Assembly (NCBI GenBank): GCA_900548675.1
Contig: URLJ01000009.1
Location: 1 to 53,794, forward strand
DNA: 53,794 nucleotides
Direction of reading: 5' to 3'
From: an uncultured Mollicutes bacterium
GTDB lineage: Bacteria > Bacillota_I > Bacilli_A > ML615J-28 > CAG-313
Positions within the stretch are counted from its first letter, which is position 1. Each line of letters begins with the position of its first letter. The notes beneath the pieces were generated by a model. The model saw nothing but the letters and a program-made list of their open reading frames with translations, was not told where the DNA came from and made no database searches. Shown one piece after another: positions 15,427 to 24,953 of the stretch. The translations under genes were made by a program, and so were the position numbers.

Positions 15427-18400
15427 TATTTTTTGCCTACTTTCGTACTATTTTTTCTTCTTTTTTGCGGAACAACTTCCTCAGGATCAATTAAAACCTC
15501 ATCAAAATTAAGTTGTTTAACAGGAGAAGTTTTTGATGCATAAAATTTTTCAACTATTTCATCAATACATCCTGTTAAGTTTTGAGCTAGTTTTTCAACT
15601 GTATAAGTTAAGACATTCCATCCTACTCTTTTATATTCTTTATAATAGTATTCATAATCATCTAATAGAGAAAATGGCATAGAAGCATCGCTTCCTTCAA
15701 CAATAATACTTAAATTATTATAATTGCCTTTACCTCTTACAATTACATCAAAACGGCCAAAACCAGTTTCAACTTTTAATCCTCGTTTTTTTAATTCATT
15801 ATAGAGTATTTTAACAATTCCGACAGTTTCTTTTTGATGAACAACGCGTTTTCCAATAATGTATTCAATATCAGTTTTTTTGCGATCTGTCTCTTCAGCA
15901 TTGTGTCCTGGATGATATATAAATGTCACTTGATCAGTTACCGCCATATAGTTTTTAAAGATAGTATCACGATTAACAATATCAGCTTCATTAATATCAT
16001 CGTAATAAAAGAATACATCACTAGCATATCTTGTACCTTCGGAATTACAATTAATTAGGCGAATATGATAATTTAATAGTGTTACTATTTGTTCACCGCT
16101 ATAATGTTCTGACATTTTTTCAACGAGTAAAGTGTAAAGATTTCTTTTTGTTTCAAGCGATGAAATGATAATATTAATTATGCGATTAGGATTTTGGTAA
16201 AAATAGTTTACGATATATTCAACCATGCTTAAATCATTTTCTAAGCATATTGAATCAATTTTATCATTATAATCATATATATATTGATCGTTTATACTCC
16301 ATTTATTATTGAGACGTGAACTCATTTTTACATAACGACGTTTAAATTGAACGATACTACTGCTATCTATTTTTTTAAGTAAGCTATTAGCTATTGTACT
16401 CTTAAACGAATCATCACCAAAAGCTAGCACTTGCTTACATTCAAGCATTCGATAGTATTTGTTGGCACTTGTTAAATGGCAATCATCAACGATGACCAAA
16501 TCAAATAAACCTAAATCAATGTCGCTATTAAAAATATCTCCTGTTGCAAGATAAATTTGACGATACTTATCAGCTTGCGTAATATATTGGTTATAGTTAT
16601 TAAATACGATCGTACTAAGACGCGTTTTAGGTTTACGTTCATTATCCACACTTTTTGTATATAAATCAATTAAATTACTAGTACAATAGTTTCGTTCATA
16701 TACATTATATTTTTCCATACATTCAATAATATCAATGTCAGGATTGTATTCAGGATGTAGTTTTAAGAATTCATCACGATATTGTAATAAGATACTATAT
16801 AAGAATCTATCACTCGCATGAAGTTCAAGTGAAGAATCCATGATGCCATGATACATGCTTTCTAATCCTAAAGTTTTAAAACGATTGGCGTATTCTAATA
16901 CCCTTATTGTTGGAGCAATTTGATCTATTCTATCAATAAATAATTTGGTGTAAGTGTCTACTTTTGTTAAATCACAATCTAAAAAGTATGGTTGACCTTC
17001 ATTAAAAAATCTACTAAAATTGCGGTGGGTGCTTGTTAATTTTTCTGATAATTCTTCAAGTTTAGGAAAATCTTTTAACATTTCTGCCATTTTTTCTTTT
17101 TTCAATAGTTTCCCTAGGGATTTTTGATCGTTAACTTTATCTTTAAAAGCATTAAAATGATCTATCAAAACATTGATCTGATTACAATCAGTTTCAAAAC
17201 CACGATATGCATCAGATAATAGGTCTCGATAATAGTCTTCTCTTTCTTCCATTATTTGTTTTAAATTAATGAAATTACGGTCAATATTAACAAGTTTAAT
17301 CATATCTTTTAAAGTTATTTCTTCATTGTTTTTGAAGATTTCTTTGATTGTACTCTTTACCTGCAAAAGACGTTCAACATAATTAATCCAATCATCCAAA
17401 TTAGTTATTTTTGTTACTGTGTCATCACCTTCAGGGATTATCCCGTATTTAGCAAGTTTAGAGAAAGCATCTTCAAATGTGTCACAACAAGATGTAAACT
17501 TTAATAGTAAGTCTTCTAATTTGTTATTTTTTAAAATATCATCCAAATTACTATTATTGAAATAATTAAAAATAAATCTTTCATTATCTTCAGATAAAGC
17601 ATAAATAAAATCCAAGAAATTTTCATATTGAGAACAAAATTCATGAAAATCTCCGTTTACTTCTAGACCGATTGCGGTACATCTTTTAAGTAAAAGACTC
17701 GATTCATCCATATATTCTAATACTACGCGGTACATATCTGTTGGAGTTAAGTTATCAGCACGCAAGCTTTTACGATTAAACATATGTTCTACTAATCGTT
17801 CAAACGTTCTGTTATTCGTTAGACTCTTAAGTCCTTCATAAGTTATTGTTAAAGTCTTAATCGTGTATTTGTCAATTCTTTCTTTCAAAGCTTTGATTGA
17901 AGATATTTTTTCTTTAATTATCGCATTCTCTTCGAGCATCATTTCGTGTTCATGGATGTATTTATTTATCCAGTTTTTAGATATTTTATTATTATGTAAA
18001 AGACTTCCTAATTCTTTAAATAGTGGTGCAACGTTACTATCTACTTTACTTATTTTAAAACTTGATTCAAGTTTTTTTGTTAAATTATAATATATATCTT
18101 TCTCTTTCTTCATAATTTGAAGAAGTTCACTAAGTTCTGTTTTATCTGCTAAAATGGCATTTATTTGTTGTGAATTACGACTAGTTAAATGACGATAATA
18201 AATTTTATCAAGTAATTCCTCGGCGTCACCTTCAACATATTTGTCAGTAACTAGTTTTTTATATAAATTTATTAATTCGAATTGCGATTCTTGGGCAACA
18301 CGAAGGTTAATAACTGCTTGTAGTGCATCTTCTAAACGGAAAGAATCGGTCCAACACTCCGGTGGAGCACTAATGCAGAAACATCTAACATCGCTTATTA

Positions 18401-19775
18401 GACGATGAGCATCGTGAAAAGAGTATGGTTGCTTAATATAATACTTTTTACAAAAAGCAAATAAATATTTATTAAACTCTTTTTGAGCGCTGTCATACTG
18501 AATAACTGCTTGAGCAAGTTCTGGAGCGGAAGATTCATGATAATAATTCTCTATTTTTGTCCATACTCCAAAAATCAATGGTTCAACTTTAGTAAATATT
18601 TTTTCCATTTCTTTTAGCTTTTCAACAATACTATCTACTTCAAATTTTTCAAGCGTTATTTCAATTGGAATAGTTTCAATATCCGGAATATTGTATTTTA
18701 TCACTGCTAGACTTTCAACAATTGATTTATAAGTAAACCCATGTATTTTTTCAAATAGGTTATTTTGATAATCCTCTAATGGTTTAATTACATCAAGATT
18801 GTAATCATCATCGGTTATTTTTGGTAAAATAATATTTGGTTCCGGTAATAATAGTGATACTTTGTAAAAATTATGAGTGAAAGGTTTCATTTGTAACATC
18901 GTAAGATTGCGTTCAAATTCACTTATATTATCGATATCTTGATTAACGTATAATACGCGTTTATTCATCGCTACTTGATCAGCCACAATATTTAGAATTG
19001 TATACGTCTTACCACTTCCAAGTCTACCATTAACAGCGAAATTTTCACCATTATGAGCTTTGATTAAAACGTACTTTTGATATATATTAGTTGGTAAGAT
19101 CCCTCTTACATTTGTAAAATATTCTTTTAAGATGTCTGCTTCAGTTGTTTCATATACACTTCTTTCTACTGAGAAAAAATCTTCCTTAAATTCGAAATCA
19201 GGATATTGTACTTTAGCGTATGTCAGGAAATTACCTATTTCATAGACAGAGTTTGTTTCTAACGCAATTCTTTTACCATAAGCATCCATTTGAAATATTG
19301 ATGTAAAACGATCTGGTTTAAAAAGAGTCATTCCTTTCAAAACTTCCAATTCATTAAGAAGTACCATATTAGGGATAACTTCACCTGATTTTACAATTTT
19401 TCCATGACGATAGTCAATATCAATTGGGATAAGCGCTACAGGTCCATAAAGTTCAATGTTGCTTTCATTGAAATATTTAATAATCCCACTTGTTAAAAAA
19501 ATCTTATGGGAAGAACTTTTTTGACGTAATTGAAGAAGATATGTCAATTGGTAGTCTAATTCATACTCTTTCTCATCGCTAATTTTTCCAGTACCTTCTA
19601 CGGCGATATCATAATATATGCAACTATTAAGGTCCAAGATTTCGCCATTTAGCAACGCATCAAGAACTTTTATATCTACTGTCCCAAGCTCTATTAAATA
19701 GTTTTCTTCTAAGATATTTTTTAAGTGCTTATTGTCAGACTGCAAACGATAATTGGATTTACTTGCTTCACTCAT
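15426..19775 (-). CDS. Giant DUF4011-type helicase-like ATPase with nuclease-like C-terminus
   Basis: This 1449-residue protein resembles DNA2/NAM7-type superfamily 1 helicases of the DUF4011 class. Residues about 60-190 fit DUF4011 (GPVALIPIDIDYRHGKI). A Walker A motif is intact in NGRLGSGKTYTILNIVADQ. About 700 residues of mostly helical, coiled-coil-rich insert follow. A second half-motif, LVIVDDCHLTS, matches Walker B, but motif III (FGDDSFKST) lacks the usual Q, and no VALTRAR-like arginine is seen. The last 110 residues resemble the VSR/MTES_1575 nuclease fold (FGRFDVIV, IIVEGSDASMPF, YKRVGWNVLTYT), without the usual ECDG centre. The helicase may be inactive. It heads the cdaA operon. 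The ATG at 19773-19775 follows TTGGTGA. Confidence 0.72.
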   Translation of the reverse strand: MSEASKSNYRLQSDNKHLKNILEENYLIELGTVDIKVLDALLNGEILDLNSCIYYDIAVEGTGKISDEKEYELDYQLTYLLQLRQKSSSHKIFLTSGIIKYFNESNIELYGPVALIPIDIDYRHGKIVKSGEVIPNMVLLNELEVLKGMTLFKPDRFTSIFQMDAYGKRIALETNSVYEIGNFLTYAKVQYPDFEFKEDFFSVERSVYETTEADILKEYFTNVRGILPTNIYQKYVLIKAHNGENFAVNGRLGSGKTYTILNIVADQVAMNKRVLYVNQDIDNISEFERNLTMLQMKPFTHNFYKVSLLLPEPNIILPKITDDDYNLDVIKPLEDYQNNLFEKIHGFTYKSIVESLAVIKYNIPDIETIPIEITLEKFEVDSIVEKLKEMEKIFTKVEPLIFGVWTKIENYYHESSAPELAQAVIQYDSAQKEFNKYLFAFCKKYYIKQPYSFHDAHRLISDVRCFCISAPPECWTDSFRLEDALQAVINLRVAQESQFELINLYKKLVTDKYVEGDAEELLDKIYYRHLTSRNSQQINAILADKTELSELLQIMKKEKDIYYNLTKKLESSFKISKVDSNVAPLFKELGSLLHNNKISKNWINKYIHEHEMMLEENAIIKEKISSIKALKERIDKYTIKTLTITYEGLKSLTNNRTFERLVEHMFNRKSLRADNLTPTDMYRVVLEYMDESSLLLKRCTAIGLEVNGDFHEFCSQYENFLDFIYALSEDNERFIFNYFNNSNLDDILKNNKLEDLLLKFTSCCDTFEDAFSKLAKYGIIPEGDDTVTKITNLDDWINYVERLLQVKSTIKEIFKNNEEITLKDMIKLVNIDRNFINLKQIMEEREDYYRDLLSDAYRGFETDCNQINVLIDHFNAFKDKVNDQKSLGKLLKKEKMAEMLKDFPKLEELSEKLTSTHRNFSRFFNEGQPYFLDCDLTKVDTYTKLFIDRIDQIAPTIRVLEYANRFKTLGLESMYHGIMDSSLELHASDRFLYSILLQYRDEFLKLHPEYNPDIDIIECMEKYNVYERNYCTSNLIDLYTKSVDNERKPKTRLSTIVFNNYNQYITQADKYRQIYLATGDIFNSDIDLGLFDLVIVDDCHLTSANKYYRMLECKQVLAFGDDSFKSTIANSLLKKIDSSSIVQFKRRYVKMSSRLNNKWSINDQYIYDYNDKIDSICLENDLSMVEYIVNYFYQNPNRIINIIISSLETKRNLYTLLVEKMSEHYSGEQIVTLLNYHIRLINCNSEGTRYASDVFFYYDDINEADIVNRDTIFKNYMAVTDQVTFIYHPGHNAEETDRKKTDIEYIIGKRVVHQKETVGIVKILYNELKKRGLKVETGFGRFDVIVRGKGNYNNLSIIVEGSDASMPFSLLDDYEYYYKEYKRVGWNVLTYTVEKLAQNLTGCIDEIVEKFYASKTSPVKQLNFDEVLIDPEEVVPQKRRKNSTKVGKK

Positions 19776-19798
19776 AAAATTCACCAACCTAACAACTT

Positions 19799-19807
19799 AT
19801 TATACCA
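19799..19807 (-). promoter_or_regulatory. Extended -10 promoter of the cdaA operon
   Basis: On the minus strand TGGTATAAT gives an extended -10 (TATAAT at 19799-19804), with TTTCTC 17 bases upstream as a poor -35. It lies about 24 bases before the start of the giant ATPase gene. Confidence 0.65.
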
Positions 19808-19875
19808 TACTTTTATATTTTGAGAAAGAAAAAAGAAAATTTTAAATTTTAGTTTTGTTTATTAATAAAAAATAA

Positions 19876-19897
19876 TGGTGTTACTATTGTAACACCA
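19876..19897 (-). terminator. Intrinsic terminator after the ClpC-like gene
   Basis: TGGTGTTAC-type arms pair at 19876-19884 and 19889-19897 around a 4-base loop, and a T-rich tract follows on the minus strand. It lies 16 bases after the stop codon at 19913. Confidence 0.82.
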
Positions 19898-19912
19898 CTA
19901 TTTTAATTTATA

Positions 19913-21862
19913 TTATTTTATAATTTTATATATATATTCTTCGTTTTCTTCTAAGACTAAGTATGTTCCTTTTTCTTCAAGTATTAATTTATAAACTAAG
20001 TTTTCAAATTTTTTATAATCCCAATTCGTTATGGCGGTTTTTATAGTATATCCGGCATTTTGTAAAACTTCATTTAAAATTTCTTGTTCATTTTCTGCCT
20101 TAACACTTTTGATACTTTCGAGTTTTATGTCATAACTATACTCATCTAATGAGTTTTTCTTATCAGTAATAAAACCAATTTTATTACTTTTTTCTCGTGC
20201 TGAAGTTGAATAAACAAATATAACATTTCTTAAATAAATTGTACGCCCTTTATTATCCGTAAATTCTGATTCCTTCATTATTTTTTGTATAAAGTTTATA
20301 ACACTACTATTCGCTTTATCTAAATTTTTAAAATAAACTACACTAAATGGATATTTAATAAGATGTTCACTTAATGTTCCCCCTGCATCATATCCGATAT
20401 AACCCTTGATGGAACCTATTAGTGAATTTATGCTTGCATCAGTCGTCAACATGCTTCCATCAATTTCCAAATATGCCTCTTTTTTTAAATTAAAAATAGT
20501 ATAGAAATCTTGAAGTAATGGCTCTGTATTAAAATCACTATCAACTTTTATCACCATTATGTTATTTAACGTAAGGGCTTTAGCCATGAAGAATTTCACA
20601 ATGAAGGGCTTAATTTCTGTATAGTTGAGTTTCATTTCTTTAATTTCTTGACAAGTTAAGACTTTAATTCCACTATATGTAAATATTACTTCTTGAATTA
20701 ACTTTGAAATTGTTTTTTCTGATGTCGTATGCAGTCGCGCTCCAACTTCATCCATAACATCTATTGCTTTATCAGGAAAACTTTTAGCGGGTAAATATTT
20801 TTCACAATCTTCAACTATTTTAACTATATCACTAGCAGAAAATGTTACATTATGATATTCTTCATAACTTCCTTTTATCTTTTTTAGAATTTCTAAAGTT
20901 TCTTCTTTTGTAGGTTCATCAATATATATATTTTGAAATCTTCTTTTTAAAGCTTTATCTTTATCAATAAAACGATAATATTCATCTAAAGTAGTAGCTC
21001 CAATACATTTGATATCCGCTCTTGATAAAAAGGGTTTTAAAATATTAGCGAGGTCTAGTGAACCATCATTTGATCCTGCTCCTACAATATTATGAATTTC
21101 ATCTATAAAAAGTATTGCTCCTTCTTCTTTAATGAAATTCATCGCTTGTAAAAGTTTTTCTTCTAACTCTCCTCGATATTTGGTTCCTGCCATAATGGTC
21201 CCTAAATCGAGACGGTATATTGTTTGATCAGTTAACTCTTCGGCTAAACCTTCTACTAAAGCTGTTTTGCCGACTCCGGCGCTCCCTATCAACATAGGGT
21301 TATTTTTTTGTTTTTTATTCAGAATTGTTTTTATTCTTTCTAAATGATTTCCTCTTTTAATGAAAGGATGCGTTCTTGGTTGTTTGGTTAAATTAAATAA
21401 GAATGGATATAGAAATGTTTCATCTTCTTTAGTAAAATTAAAAATATCTTCAATATCATTAAGCATCTCATCAATATCTAAATTTAAACTTATTAACATT
21501 TCTTTAGCTACATTACTACTATCTAATAATAATGTATAAAATATATGTTCATCAAACACATAATCACTTTTTAACTCTACCGCAAGTTCTTTCGCTTTTA
21601 TTACTATGTCTTGAAGTTTTTTTGTGAATCGTGGTTCTATTCCTTCTACTTTTCTTAAAATAATACTTTTATCAAGAGCATTTTCTAAATCAGTATAACT
21701 TATATTTTTTTCACTTAATAAAAAGTGACAAATCGTATCGGTTGAACGATACATTGCAAGCAGCAAATGCTCCGTTCCAACATCAATCTCATTTCGTGAT
21801 TTTGCTAGTTCCTTCGCATCATCCAACATCTTGACTGCTTGTGAACTATAATTTTCAAGCAG
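19913..21862 (-). CDS. ClpC-like AAA+ unfoldase with degenerate second ATPase domain
   Basis: The protein has 649 residues, against about 810 for ClpC. An N-domain occupies residues 1-150 (NYSSQAVKMLDDAKEL, VGTEHLLLAM). The first AAA+ domain is intact: Walker A GSAGVGKTALVE, Walker B ILFIDEIHNI, arginine finger region LKRRFQ. The M-domain that binds adaptors is missing: ARLHTTSEK runs straight into TISKLIQEV. The second domain keeps the pore loop GYIGYDAGG and an IGF loop (NKIGFITD) like the ClpP-docking loop, but Walker A is gone, Walker B reads VVYFKNLDKA, and the FRPEFINRID segment is gone. I chose a CTG start (21860-21862) behind GGAGGTG because it restores the N-domain; the first ATG is at 21829. 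Confidence 0.85.
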   Translation of the reverse strand: MLENYSSQAVKMLDDAKELAKSRNEIDVGTEHLLLAMYRSTDTICHFLLSEKNISYTDLENALDKSIILRKVEGIEPRFTKKLQDIVIKAKELAVELKSDYVFDEHIFYTLLLDSSNVAKEMLISLNLDIDEMLNDIEDIFNFTKEDETFLYPFLFNLTKQPRTHPFIKRGNHLERIKTILNKKQKNNPMLIGSAGVGKTALVEGLAEELTDQTIYRLDLGTIMAGTKYRGELEEKLLQAMNFIKEEGAILFIDEIHNIVGAGSNDGSLDLANILKPFLSRADIKCIGATTLDEYYRFIDKDKALKRRFQNIYIDEPTKEETLEILKKIKGSYEEYHNVTFSASDIVKIVEDCEKYLPAKSFPDKAIDVMDEVGARLHTTSEKTISKLIQEVIFTYSGIKVLTCQEIKEMKLNYTEIKPFIVKFFMAKALTLNNIMVIKVDSDFNTEPLLQDFYTIFNLKKEAYLEIDGSMLTTDASINSLIGSIKGYIGYDAGGTLSEHLIKYPFSVVYFKNLDKANSSVINFIQKIMKESEFTDNKGRTIYLRNVIFVYSTSAREKSNKIGFITDKKNSLDEYSYDIKLESIKSVKAENEQEILNEVLQNAGYTIKTAITNWDYKKFENLVYKLILEEKGTYLVLEENEEYIYKIIK

Positions 21863-21993
21863 TTTACATCACCTCCTGCAACTAATTAATTATATGTATG
21901 TAGAACTGAAATTAGTAATATTAAATCAACAATAATTATTCTTTAACCTTTTTAAAAAAACGTGTTTTATTATCTTTTTTAGAATGCAAATGT

Positions 21994-21999
21994 TATAAT
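21994..21999 (+). promoter_or_regulatory. Extended -10 promoter of hflX
   Basis: TGTTATAAT gives a perfect -10 with an upstream TG. No clear -35 is seen 17 bases upstream. The hflX start is 27 bases downstream of the -10. Confidence 0.65.
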
Positions 22000-22025
22000 A
22001 TATATATATGAAAGGGGCGAAGAAT

Positions 22026-23315
22026 ATGAACGAAAACTTTCAAGAAACGCTGCCAAAAGTATATATTGCTGGCTTAAATACTAGTGATGATACAAAATTC
22101 TCCTATGAAATGCAAGAATTAGAAAACTTGTGTAAAGCTTGCAGTTACGAAGTTGTCGGTTCTTGTTATCAGAATGCATCTAGTGTTAACCCCAGCACTT
22201 ATTTTGGTAGTGGTAAAATAAAAGAAATTAGAAATATATGTCTCGCAGAAGAAGTGAGTATCTGCATAATCAATGATGAGTTAACACCATCACAAATGAG
22301 AAATATCGCGAATATTTTTAATGATGAAGTTGTTGTTATGGACCGTACAATGCTCATTTTAGAGATTTTTGAAAAAAGAGCCAAAACAAAAGAAGCAAAA
22401 CTCCAAGTCTTAGTCGCAAGATTAAAATATTCTCTTCCCCGTTTAATTGGTATTAGAAGTTACATGTCAAGAACAACAGGTGGAGCATCTACAGCTACTA
22501 GAGGTGCAGGTGAAACTAAACTGGAACTCGATAGAAGACATATCAAAGAACAAATCCTAAAAGCTGAAAAAGAATTAGAGGCTATTAAAAAGGTGCGGTT
22601 AACATCTAGAAAAGCCCGTAAAAATAACCAAGTTCCTGTCGTGGCTTTAGTCGGCTATACAAATGCTGGAAAATCGACAATCATGAATTACTTTATCAAT
22701 CATTATCGCGATAAAAAAAGTGATAAAGAAAAAGAAGTATATGAAAAAGATATGTTATTCGCAACGTTAGAAACAGCAACACGCTCTATTGTTCTAGATA
22801 ACAATCATCATTTTTTATTAACTGATACGGTTGGATTTGTCAGCAAACTTCCTCACCATCTTGTTGAATCATTTAAATCAACCCTTGAGGAAATTACTGA
22901 AGCAGCACTTTTAATCCATGTCGTAGATGCTAGTAGTCCTTTCTTTTTAGAACAGATGACTACTACTAAAGATGTTTTAGTATCGCTTGGTGCTCAAACT
23001 ATTCCTACTATAACGTTCTACAACAAAATGGACTTGGTCAAGTGCAAAGAACTTTTAGGACTTACTATTTCTGATATACAAGGTTCAAAATATGAAATAT
23101 CTAGTTATGAAAACTTAAAAAATAGTATTGATGAGACACTATTCAAAGATTATTTTTTAACAAGTTTCTTAATTCCTTATGAAAAAACAGGTATCTATAA
23201 TTACCTTAAAGATAATTATGAAGTAGTTTCTAATGAGTTTACTGATCGTGGTATCCTTGTCAAAGCTTATGTACACAAAAAAGAAATAAATCATTATCAT
23301 GAATACATTCTATAA
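22026..23315 (+). CDS. hflX: Ribosome-associated GTPase HflX
   Basis: HflX splits stalled or heat-damaged 70S ribosomes. The 429 residues show the N-terminal nucleotide-binding region (STYFGSGKIKEIRN), the glycine-rich linker (RTTGGASTATRGAGETKLE) and the G domain: G1 GYTNAGKST, G3 DTVGF, G4 NKMD. I chose the ATG at 22026 because AAAGGGG lies about 8 bases upstream; an ATG at 22008 would place that site inside the gene. It is a single gene divergent from the ClpC-like gene and ends in a bidirectional terminator. Confidence 0.97.
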   Translation: MNENFQETLPKVYIAGLNTSDDTKFSYEMQELENLCKACSYEVVGSCYQNASSVNPSTYFGSGKIKEIRNICLAEEVSICIINDELTPSQMRNIANIFNDEVVVMDRTMLILEIFEKRAKTKEAKLQVLVARLKYSLPRLIGIRSYMSRTTGGASTATRGAGETKLELDRRHIKEQILKAEKELEAIKKVRLTSRKARKNNQVPVVALVGYTNAGKSTIMNYFINHYRDKKSDKEKEVYEKDMLFATLETATRSIVLDNNHHFLLTDTVGFVSKLPHHLVESFKSTLEEITEAALLIHVVDASSPFFLEQMTTTKDVLVSLGAQTIPTITFYNKMDLVKCKELLGLTISDIQGSKYEISSYENLKNSIDETLFKDYFLTSFLIPYEKTGIYNYLKDNYEVVSNEFTDRGILVKAYVHKKEINHYHEYIL

Positions 23316-23320
23316 AAAAT

Positions 23321-23346
23321 ACACCTCAAACATTAGTTTGGGGTGT
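23321..23346. terminator. Bidirectional terminator between hflX and a lipoprotein gene
   Basis: ACACCTCAAAC (23321-23331) pairs with GTTTGGGGTGT (23336-23346) across ATTA. T-rich sequence follows in both directions. It holds the stop codon of the convergent lipoprotein gene at 23326. Confidence 0.85.
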
Positions 23347-24102
23347 TATTTTATATCCCGTTTTCCGCAACATTTCAAGACTTGGTCTTTTATCTAAATA
23401 GTATTTTAAATAGACATATTCTTTTTCCTTAGCTGTTTTAAAATCATATCTTATAATGTTCGATATTTGTTCAAATTCACTATTAATCGTTAAACTTGAA
23501 CTCTTTAGAAACGCTATTTCACCATTGGTAATTATTTGTTCTATTTTTGAATAACTTGGAAAATCAATCTTATGTGAAGAAGTATGATATATTTCTTTAA
23601 CCGCATCAAGGTAAATTGTTTGATAAGTTTCATTATAAATTGAAGTTATTAAAACATCATCACTAAATGCGGAATTAGCTGTTAACCCTACGTTGCTGTT
23701 TTCATATTCTGTACATATATATTTTCCAATATCATATGTACTTACTTTTCCAGTATATTTAACTTTTATTTTTTCAATATGTATTTCACCAGTAGTGAAT
23801 AGGATTGTAAATTGATGAAGCAATCCATCGCTTTGTTTATTATTTTTGTCTAATTTTATCTCAAAACGATTATAGTTAATGGTATTTTTTTCTTCAAGCA
23901 TTATATCAATATTTTTCACATTAATACTAGTATATATATTTAAATCTAAAATGCATTTTTCATTTTGATAATTATCAATTAAATCCACCTTAGGAACGAT
24001 AATTGTAATATCTTCTTTTCTTTTACATCCTCCTACTAAAAAAAATATTAGTAGAATACAAAAGCCAAGCGTTTTTTTCAAGAAACTTTTTTTACTTTTC
24101 AT
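23326..24102 (-). CDS. Lipoprotein of unknown function (second of a pair)
   Basis: Residues 1-25 are a lipoprotein signal peptide with lipobox VGGC and a mature start CKRKEDITI. The remaining 230 or so residues appear rich in beta-strand with no recognised domain. It overlaps the upstream lipoprotein by 11 bases. Both proteins share a layout: short acidic-basic start, a hydrophobic beta region and a conserved segment (TYDIGKYI here, TFNIGNYEK in the other), so they are likely paralogues. The start at 24100-24102 follows TTGAGGC; an upstream ATG would precede it. I cannot assign a function. Confidence 0.8.
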   Translation of the reverse strand: MKSKKSFLKKTLGFCILLIFFLVGGCKRKEDITIIVPKVDLIDNYQNEKCILDLNIYTSINVKNIDIMLEEKNTINYNRFEIKLDKNNKQSDGLLHQFTILFTTGEIHIEKIKVKYTGKVSTYDIGKYICTEYENSNVGLTANSAFSDDVLITSIYNETYQTIYLDAVKEIYHTSSHKIDFPSYSKIEQIITNGEIAFLKSSSLTINSEFEQISNIIRYDFKTAKEKEYVYLKYYLDKRPSLEMLRKTGYKITPQTNV

Positions 24103-24919
24103 ATATTGCCTCAAATGCATCTTTTACGAAAACTTGATTAAAAAAATTATTGTTAATTATTTCTTTGGTATATCCAGTTTTATATTCATAATAAGTTTTA
24201 TACATGTTTCCATTATATATATAACTTATTTCTAAAAGAAGTTTAGCAACAGCTATTTTGCACGTTGGTTCTATAAAGATTGTCGCTATTTCCGCTTTAC
24301 CGCTAGGTTTTATTACTGAGACACCATTACTTAATACTACTTCTATTTTAAGAAAATCCTCATTGAGGGGATTGATTGGTTTAATACCACAAATAATTAC
24401 GCCTTCTTTTTCGTTATTCTTAATGCTTAAAACTTCAAGTTTTTTTTCTACAACGCTTTTAATACTTAAATTTTCATTGTATTCAAGTTCGTTTTCAATG
24501 CTACTCGTTATTATTTTATCATTATTGTTCCCACAAATTATCTTTTCGTAATTACCAATATTAAAAGTTTTTTTATCGTTATTATTAAATAATATGGTTA
24601 GTTGATTGACCTTACATGGTACATTAACTTTTACTTCTATTATTGATACATAATATTTTTTTCTTTTATTCTTGGCATCAACAATTCTTCTCATATTCAA
24701 GTTACTTGTTTCTTTAAACATAATATTTTCTTGTTGGTTTAAAGAAACTACTTGAATGCTTTTTAATACTTTCTTTGATAATACTACTAACTCTAAGTTT
24801 TCACTCGTTTCTTCATAAACTTTACTTATCATGATATCATCTTTCTTATTACACGAAGATATCAATATAAGGCATAAAAAAAACAATATAATTAATCCTG
24901 ACTTTTTACAATGTTTCAT
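24092..24919 (-). CDS. Lipoprotein of unknown function (first of a pair)
   Basis: A lipoprotein signal peptide (lipobox ISSC, mature start CNKKDDIM) is followed by about 250 residues with no recognised domain. It lies 34 bases downstream of the dihydrouridine synthase gene. It probably shares an operon with the TcdA and TtcA-family genes, although a role in tRNA modification is not suggested. The ATG at 24917-24919 follows GGGTGAT. The likely paralogy with the next gene rests on the layout and a shared N-terminal and IGNY-type segment, judged by eye. Confidence 0.8.
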   Translation of the reverse strand: MKHCKKSGLIILFFLCLILISSCNKKDDIMISKVYEETSENLELVVLSKKVLKSIQVVSLNQQENIMFKETSNLNMRRIVDAKNKRKKYYVSIIEVKVNVPCKVNQLTILFNNNDKKTFNIGNYEKIICGNNNDKIITSSIENELEYNENLSIKSVVEKKLEVLSIKNNEKEGVIICGIKPINPLNEDFLKIEVVLSNGVSVIKPSGKAEIATIFIEPTCKIAVAKLLLEISYIYNGNMYKTYYEYKTGYTKEIINNNFFNQVFVKDAFEAIYEK

Positions 24920-24953
24920 AAAATCACCCAATTAATTATATTGTTTTATTTTT

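Noticed and set aside
15426..19775. DUF4011-type protein as an antiphage defence locus
   Set aside because: There is no restriction, CRISPR, toxin or mobile neighbour, the helicase and nuclease centres look degenerate, and the genes beside it are housekeeping (cdaA, ispDF).
19913..21862. ClpC-like gene called as ClpB
   Set aside because: There is no long coiled-coil middle domain, and the retained IGF loop is of the ClpP-binding type that ClpB lacks.
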